From Clostridium_AD sp050717545 (lineage in GTDB: Bacteria; Bacillota; Clostridia; Clostridiales; Clostridiaceae), in contig NZ_JBOITN010000032.1 of the NCBI RefSeq assembly GCF_050717545.1, positions 1 to 64,000 of the forward strand: a DNA stretch of 64,000 nucleotides, given 5' to 3'. Positions 61,257-64,000 of the stretch are shown piece after piece (the stretch's first letter is position 1; each line of letters opens with the position of its first letter). The notes under the pieces were generated by a model. The model made no database searches and was not told where the DNA came from. It saw nothing but the letters and a program-made list of their open reading frames with translations. The position numbers and the translations under genes are program-made.

Positions 61257-62903
61257 ATGGATACACTTGATATCAAACGTAAAGAAATAGAACATATTTA
61301 TGGTAAGGTAAGTCCATTTGAGCTTAAAGACGTATTAATTAACCTTGCAGAAGAATCAAAAGAAAAAGGTACCCACGCATTATTAAATGCAGGAAGAGGT
61401 AACCCCAACTGGACAGCAGCAACTCCTCGTGAAGCTTTTTTTACATTTGGTCTTTTTTCTGTTAAAGAAACGCGCAGAGTTTGGAACAATAACGATCTTG
61501 CTGGAATGCCAGAAAAATTTGGAATTGCAGATCGCTTTAATAATTTTATTAAAGAAAATTCTAGTTACCCCGGAACACAACTTCTTAAAAATATTATTGA
61601 TTATGGAATAATGTCTAAAGGGTTTAATGCGGATGATTGGGTACATGAACTCACAGATGGTATAATTGGAGATAACTATCCACAGCCTGATAGAATGCTC
61701 ACACATGTTGAAAAGGTCGTTTGCGATTATCTAGTTCAAGAATTGTGCTATGACGCTCCCCTAACTGATAAATTTAAATTATTTGCCGTAGAAGGTGCCA
61801 CTGCGGGAATGTGTTACATATTTGATAGTTTGATTGCTAATAACATACTATCTATCGGTGATAAAGTTGCTCTTATGGCCCCTATATTTACACCTTATCT
61901 TGAAATTCCACATTTGCCTCGCTATAATTTTGATGTTGTAGAGATTTTAGCAAAAGATATGACCTCTGCCGGCAAGCACACATGGCAATATCCTAACTCA
62001 GAAATTGAAAAACTTAGGGATCCATCTATAAAGGCTTTGTTCATTGTAAATCCTAGTAATCCACCATCTGTAGCAATGAAACCTGAAACAATTACACTTT
62101 TAAAAAGTATAGTTAAAAAAGATAATCCTAATTTAATGATTATTTCAGATGACGTTTATGGTACTTTTGTTGATAATTTTCGTTCACTAGTAGCTGATTT
62201 GCCATATAACTCAATAGGGGTATATTCATTTTCTAAGTATTTTGGAGTAACAGGGTGGCGACTTGGTACTATTGCACTTTATGAAGATAATGTATTTGAT
62301 AAATTGTTAAGAGAGTTACCTAAAGAGAAAAAAGAAAACGCACGGATTCGTTATTCAACATTATCCACAAGTCCTGAAAAAATTCCTTTTATAGATAGGA
62401 TAGTAGCAGATAGCAGGCAGGTAGCACTAAACCATACTGCAGGTCTATCAACACCTCAACAAATACAAATGGCCTTTTTCTCGGTGTTTGCACTCCTTGA
62501 TAAAGAAAACAAGTACAAACAACTTACAAAAGATATTTGCCGTGGAAGGCAAAAACTCTTATTTGAAGGTTTAGGTTTAGATTTAAGAAAAGATCCGTTC
62601 GATGCTTCATACTATACAGAATTTGATTTATTGGTGTGGGCATGTCATTATTATGGTGATGAGTTTGCAGAATACTTTCAAAAAAACTATAAACCAGTAG
62701 ATATTCTTTTTAGACTAGCACAAGAATCTTCTATAGTGTTATTAAGCGGTGGTGGATTTCACGGCCCTGAATGGTCAATTAGAATATCGCTTGCAAACCT
62801 AGATGATAGGCACTATTCTGAAATTGGAAAAGTACTACACAAAATACTTGAGGAATGTGCAACCTCTTGGAAAAACCATCTAATTAATAATATACATAAT
62901 TAA
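61257..62903 (+). CDS. aspD: Aspartate 4-decarboxylase (bifunctional with aspartate transaminase)
   Basis: This gene encodes 548 residues, the characteristic long fold-type I PLP enzyme. It has LLNAGRGNPNWTAATPREAF near residue 43, LFIVNPSNPPSVAMKPETIT, IISDDVYGTFVDNF, the Schiff-base lysine in YSFSKYFGVTGWRLG (Lys327), and HGPEWSIRISLANLDDRHYS with the carboxylate-binding Arg. It converts L-aspartate to L-alanine and CO2, consuming a proton, and has a side transaminase activity. A possible 20-codon peptide gene (62921) and a permease gene (63008) follow on the same strand. Together they would import aspartate, export alanine and build a proton gradient. Confidence 0.93.
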   Translation: MDTLDIKRKEIEHIYGKVSPFELKDVLINLAEESKEKGTHALLNAGRGNPNWTAATPREAFFTFGLFSVKETRRVWNNNDLAGMPEKFGIADRFNNFIKENSSYPGTQLLKNIIDYGIMSKGFNADDWVHELTDGIIGDNYPQPDRMLTHVEKVVCDYLVQELCYDAPLTDKFKLFAVEGATAGMCYIFDSLIANNILSIGDKVALMAPIFTPYLEIPHLPRYNFDVVEILAKDMTSAGKHTWQYPNSEIEKLRDPSIKALFIVNPSNPPSVAMKPETITLLKSIVKKDNPNLMIISDDVYGTFVDNFRSLVADLPYNSIGVYSFSKYFGVTGWRLGTIALYEDNVFDKLLRELPKEKKENARIRYSTLSTSPEKIPFIDRIVADSRQVALNHTAGLSTPQQIQMAFFSVFALLDKENKYKQLTKDICRGRQKLLFEGLGLDLRKDPFDASYYTEFDLLVWACHYYGDEFAEYFQKNYKPVDILFRLAQESSIVLLSGGGFHGPEWSIRISLANLDDRHYSEIGKVLHKILEECATSWKNHLINNIHN

Positions 62904-62920
62904 TAAGGAGAGTGTTTTCA

Positions 62921-62983
62921 TTGAAAAGCATTGATTTTTTTGTCGATTCATATATAATTATGATGTTAATGAATTTATTTTAA
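62921..62983 (+). CDS. Possible 20-residue hydrophobic peptide between aspD and the permease gene
   Basis: A TTG at 62921 lies nine bases after AAGGAGAG (62905-62911), a strong ribosome site. The frame reads MKSIDFFVDSYIIMMLMNLF and stops at 62981-62983. The C-terminal part is hydrophobic enough for a short membrane helix. It ends 24 bases before the permease start. It might be a small membrane subunit, a leader peptide coupling translation, or chance. The good Shine-Dalgarno sequence, otherwise unexplained here, is the main support. Confidence 0.45.
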   Translation: MKSIDFFVDSYIIMMLMNLF

Positions 62984-63007
62984 CTACTACGCTTAAGGAG
63001 GACTATT

Positions 63008-64000
63008 ATGTCTGAAAAAATAAAACACACTAAAAAGTTAACTTTGATATCATTAGTTTTAATGATTTTCACTTCAGTTTACGGATTTAACAACATGCCA
63101 AGATCATTCTATATTATGGGGTATGCCGCTATTCCATGGTACATCTTATCAGGAATAGCATTCTTTATCCCTTTTGCTTTCATGATGGCTGAATTTGGTA
63201 CAGCTTTCAGAAATGAAAGAGGCGGAATATACTCATGGATGTCACTATCAGTAGGCCCTAAATTTGCTTTTATGGCAACCTTCATGTGGTATTCATCTTA
63301 TGTAGTTTGGATGGTAAACGTAGCATCAGGAGTTTGGATTCCAATATCGAATGCTATATTTGGTAAAGATACAACACAAACTTGGGCTTTATTTGGTATG
63401 ACTGGATTAACAGGTCCTAAAACGCTAGGTATACTTGCGGTCCTTTGGATAATATTTGTTACGTATATGTCAACTAAGGGCTTAGAAAGCATTAAGAAGT
63501 TTACTTCTATAGGTGGAACTGCAGTTGTAGCGGCAAACGTACTTTTATTTGTTGGTGCGTTGCTAGTACTTATAGGAAATCATGGTAAGCTTGCTCAACC
63601 AATAGTTGGACTTAGTTCATTTACGAAATCACCAGATCTTGTATCTAGTGGAGGTATGGTTTCAGCATTTGCATTCATAGTATTTGCTATATTTGCTTAT
63701 GGCGGTATAGAAGTTGTTGGTGGACTAGTAGATGAAACAGACAATCCAGAAAAGACATTTCCTAAGGGTATAGTTATTTCAGCAGCTGTTATATCAATTG
63801 GCTACTCACTTGGAATATTCCTAGTTGGCGTATTTACTAACTGGACAACTGTTATGAATATAAAATCTGTTAATTTAGGTAATGCTAGTTATGTAGTAAT
63901 GGGTAATCTAGGATATGCTCTAGGTCAAGCATTTGGTGCAAGCAATGCAACTTCACTAGCAATGTCACATGGAATAGCTAGGTTCTTTGGATTTTCAATG
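63008..64000 (+). CDS. Amino-acid permease, YjeM-like (APC superfamily), 3' end beyond window
   Basis: The first 331 codons are present. The ATG follows AAGGAGGA. After a short basic N-terminus come SVYGFNNMPRSFYIMGYAAI, PWYILSGIAFFIPFAFMMAE, FGTAFRNERGGIYSWMSLSV (APC-family helix 2-3 signature with the ERGGIYSW motif) and FAIFAYGGIEVVGGLVDETD (helix 6). This matches YjeM-type permeases related to glutamate/GABA antiporters. With aspD 100 bases upstream it is the natural candidate for an aspartate:alanine exchanger, a role filled by the unrelated AspT in lactobacilli. Exchange mode and substrates are inferred from context. Confidence 0.85.
   Translation, partial: MSEKIKHTKKLTLISLVLMIFTSVYGFNNMPRSFYIMGYAAIPWYILSGIAFFIPFAFMMAEFGTAFRNERGGIYSWMSLSVGPKFAFMATFMWYSSYVVWMVNVASGVWIPISNAIFGKDTTQTWALFGMTGLTGPKTLGILAVLWIIFVTYMSTKGLESIKKFTSIGGTAVVAANVLLFVGALLVLIGNHGKLAQPIVGLSSFTKSPDLVSSGGMVSAFAFIVFAIFAYGGIEVVGGLVDETDNPEKTFPKGIVISAAVISIGYSLGIFLVGVFTNWTTVMNIKSVNLGNASYVVMGNLGYALGQAFGASNATSLAMSHGIARFFGFSM

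Noticed and set aside
61383..61706. ORFs overlapping the start of aspD on both strands
   Set aside because: aspD is continuous and strongly conserved in its own frame; these are shadows.
1..64000. CRISPR array
   Set aside because: The dispersed repeats are irregularly spaced, palindromic and of differing lengths; no regular repeat-spacer pattern or cas gene was seen.

Overview
The window is AT-rich, with Clostridium-type genes throughout: an alpha/beta-type small acid-soluble spore protein, a DUF4317 protein, a meso-diaminopimelate dehydrogenase, a DUF4489 protein, CBO0543-family membrane proteins, and a thioredoxin-reductase-like flavoprotein lacking an obvious NADPH motif. It most likely comes from a chromosome of Clostridium sensu stricto or a close relative. 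The species cannot be fixed from the sequence. No rRNA, tRNA or CRISPR array was recognised.

Bases 1-33,300 are a loose, repeat-rich region in which intact genes alternate with broken ones. It opens with two tandem double-glycine peptide genes (candidate two-peptide bacteriocin, 149-469) and a tyrosine recombinase remnant. Intact genes include a PRPP-synthetase-like protein, NhaC, a ketopantoate reductase-like enzyme, a glutaredoxin, a sucrose operon (LacI regulator, PTS IIBC, GH32 hydrolase, two matching operators), an alanine/glycine:cation symporter, a thioredoxin-reductase-like flavoprotein, a heliorhodopsin (23492-24277), a VOC/HPPD-like protein, a nitroreductase, a SASP, Ddh, a PfpI-family protein and a DUF4317 protein. 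Between them lie fragments of at least a dozen genes: integrase, DUF4143 ATPase, EEP nuclease, SIR2-like, PHP, heliorhodopsin, zeta-toxin-like, peptide deformylase, DJ-1, glycosyltransferase and a TM2-like protein. Several repeat families fill the gaps. The main one (repeat A, about 70 bp, ends TAGCAAA/TTTGCTA, CCCCCGGGGG core) has about 12 full or partial copies and repeatedly sits where genes are broken.

Bases 33,300-51,700 are mostly intact. There is an M24 aminopeptidase, then a ten-gene-scale carbohydrate locus on the minus strand (YesM/YesN-type two-component system, CUT1 ABC importer without its ATPase, GH3, GH88, HAD) that fits uptake and breakdown of unsaturated uronic-acid oligosaccharides. 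Cardiolipin synthase, a YczE-type protein, a CBO0543/TM2-like membrane pair and an OFA-family antiporter follow.

Bases 51,700-64,000 hold a 2,439-residue DUF11-repeat protein with six alternating A/B module pairs and a Cys-rich tail, a convergent DUF4489 protein, a two-component system collapsed into one remnant, and an aspartate 4-decarboxylase gene followed by a possible 20-residue peptide and a YjeM-like amino-acid permease that runs off the end. The last group would make a decarboxylation/exchange system.

The points most worth following up are the heliorhodopsin next to an HPPD-like protein, the repeat-A deletion scars, a 45-residue mini-protein derived in frame from the thioredoxin reductase, the duplicated and decayed trxB-heliorhodopsin and CBO0543/TM2 blocks, and the giant DUF11 protein.
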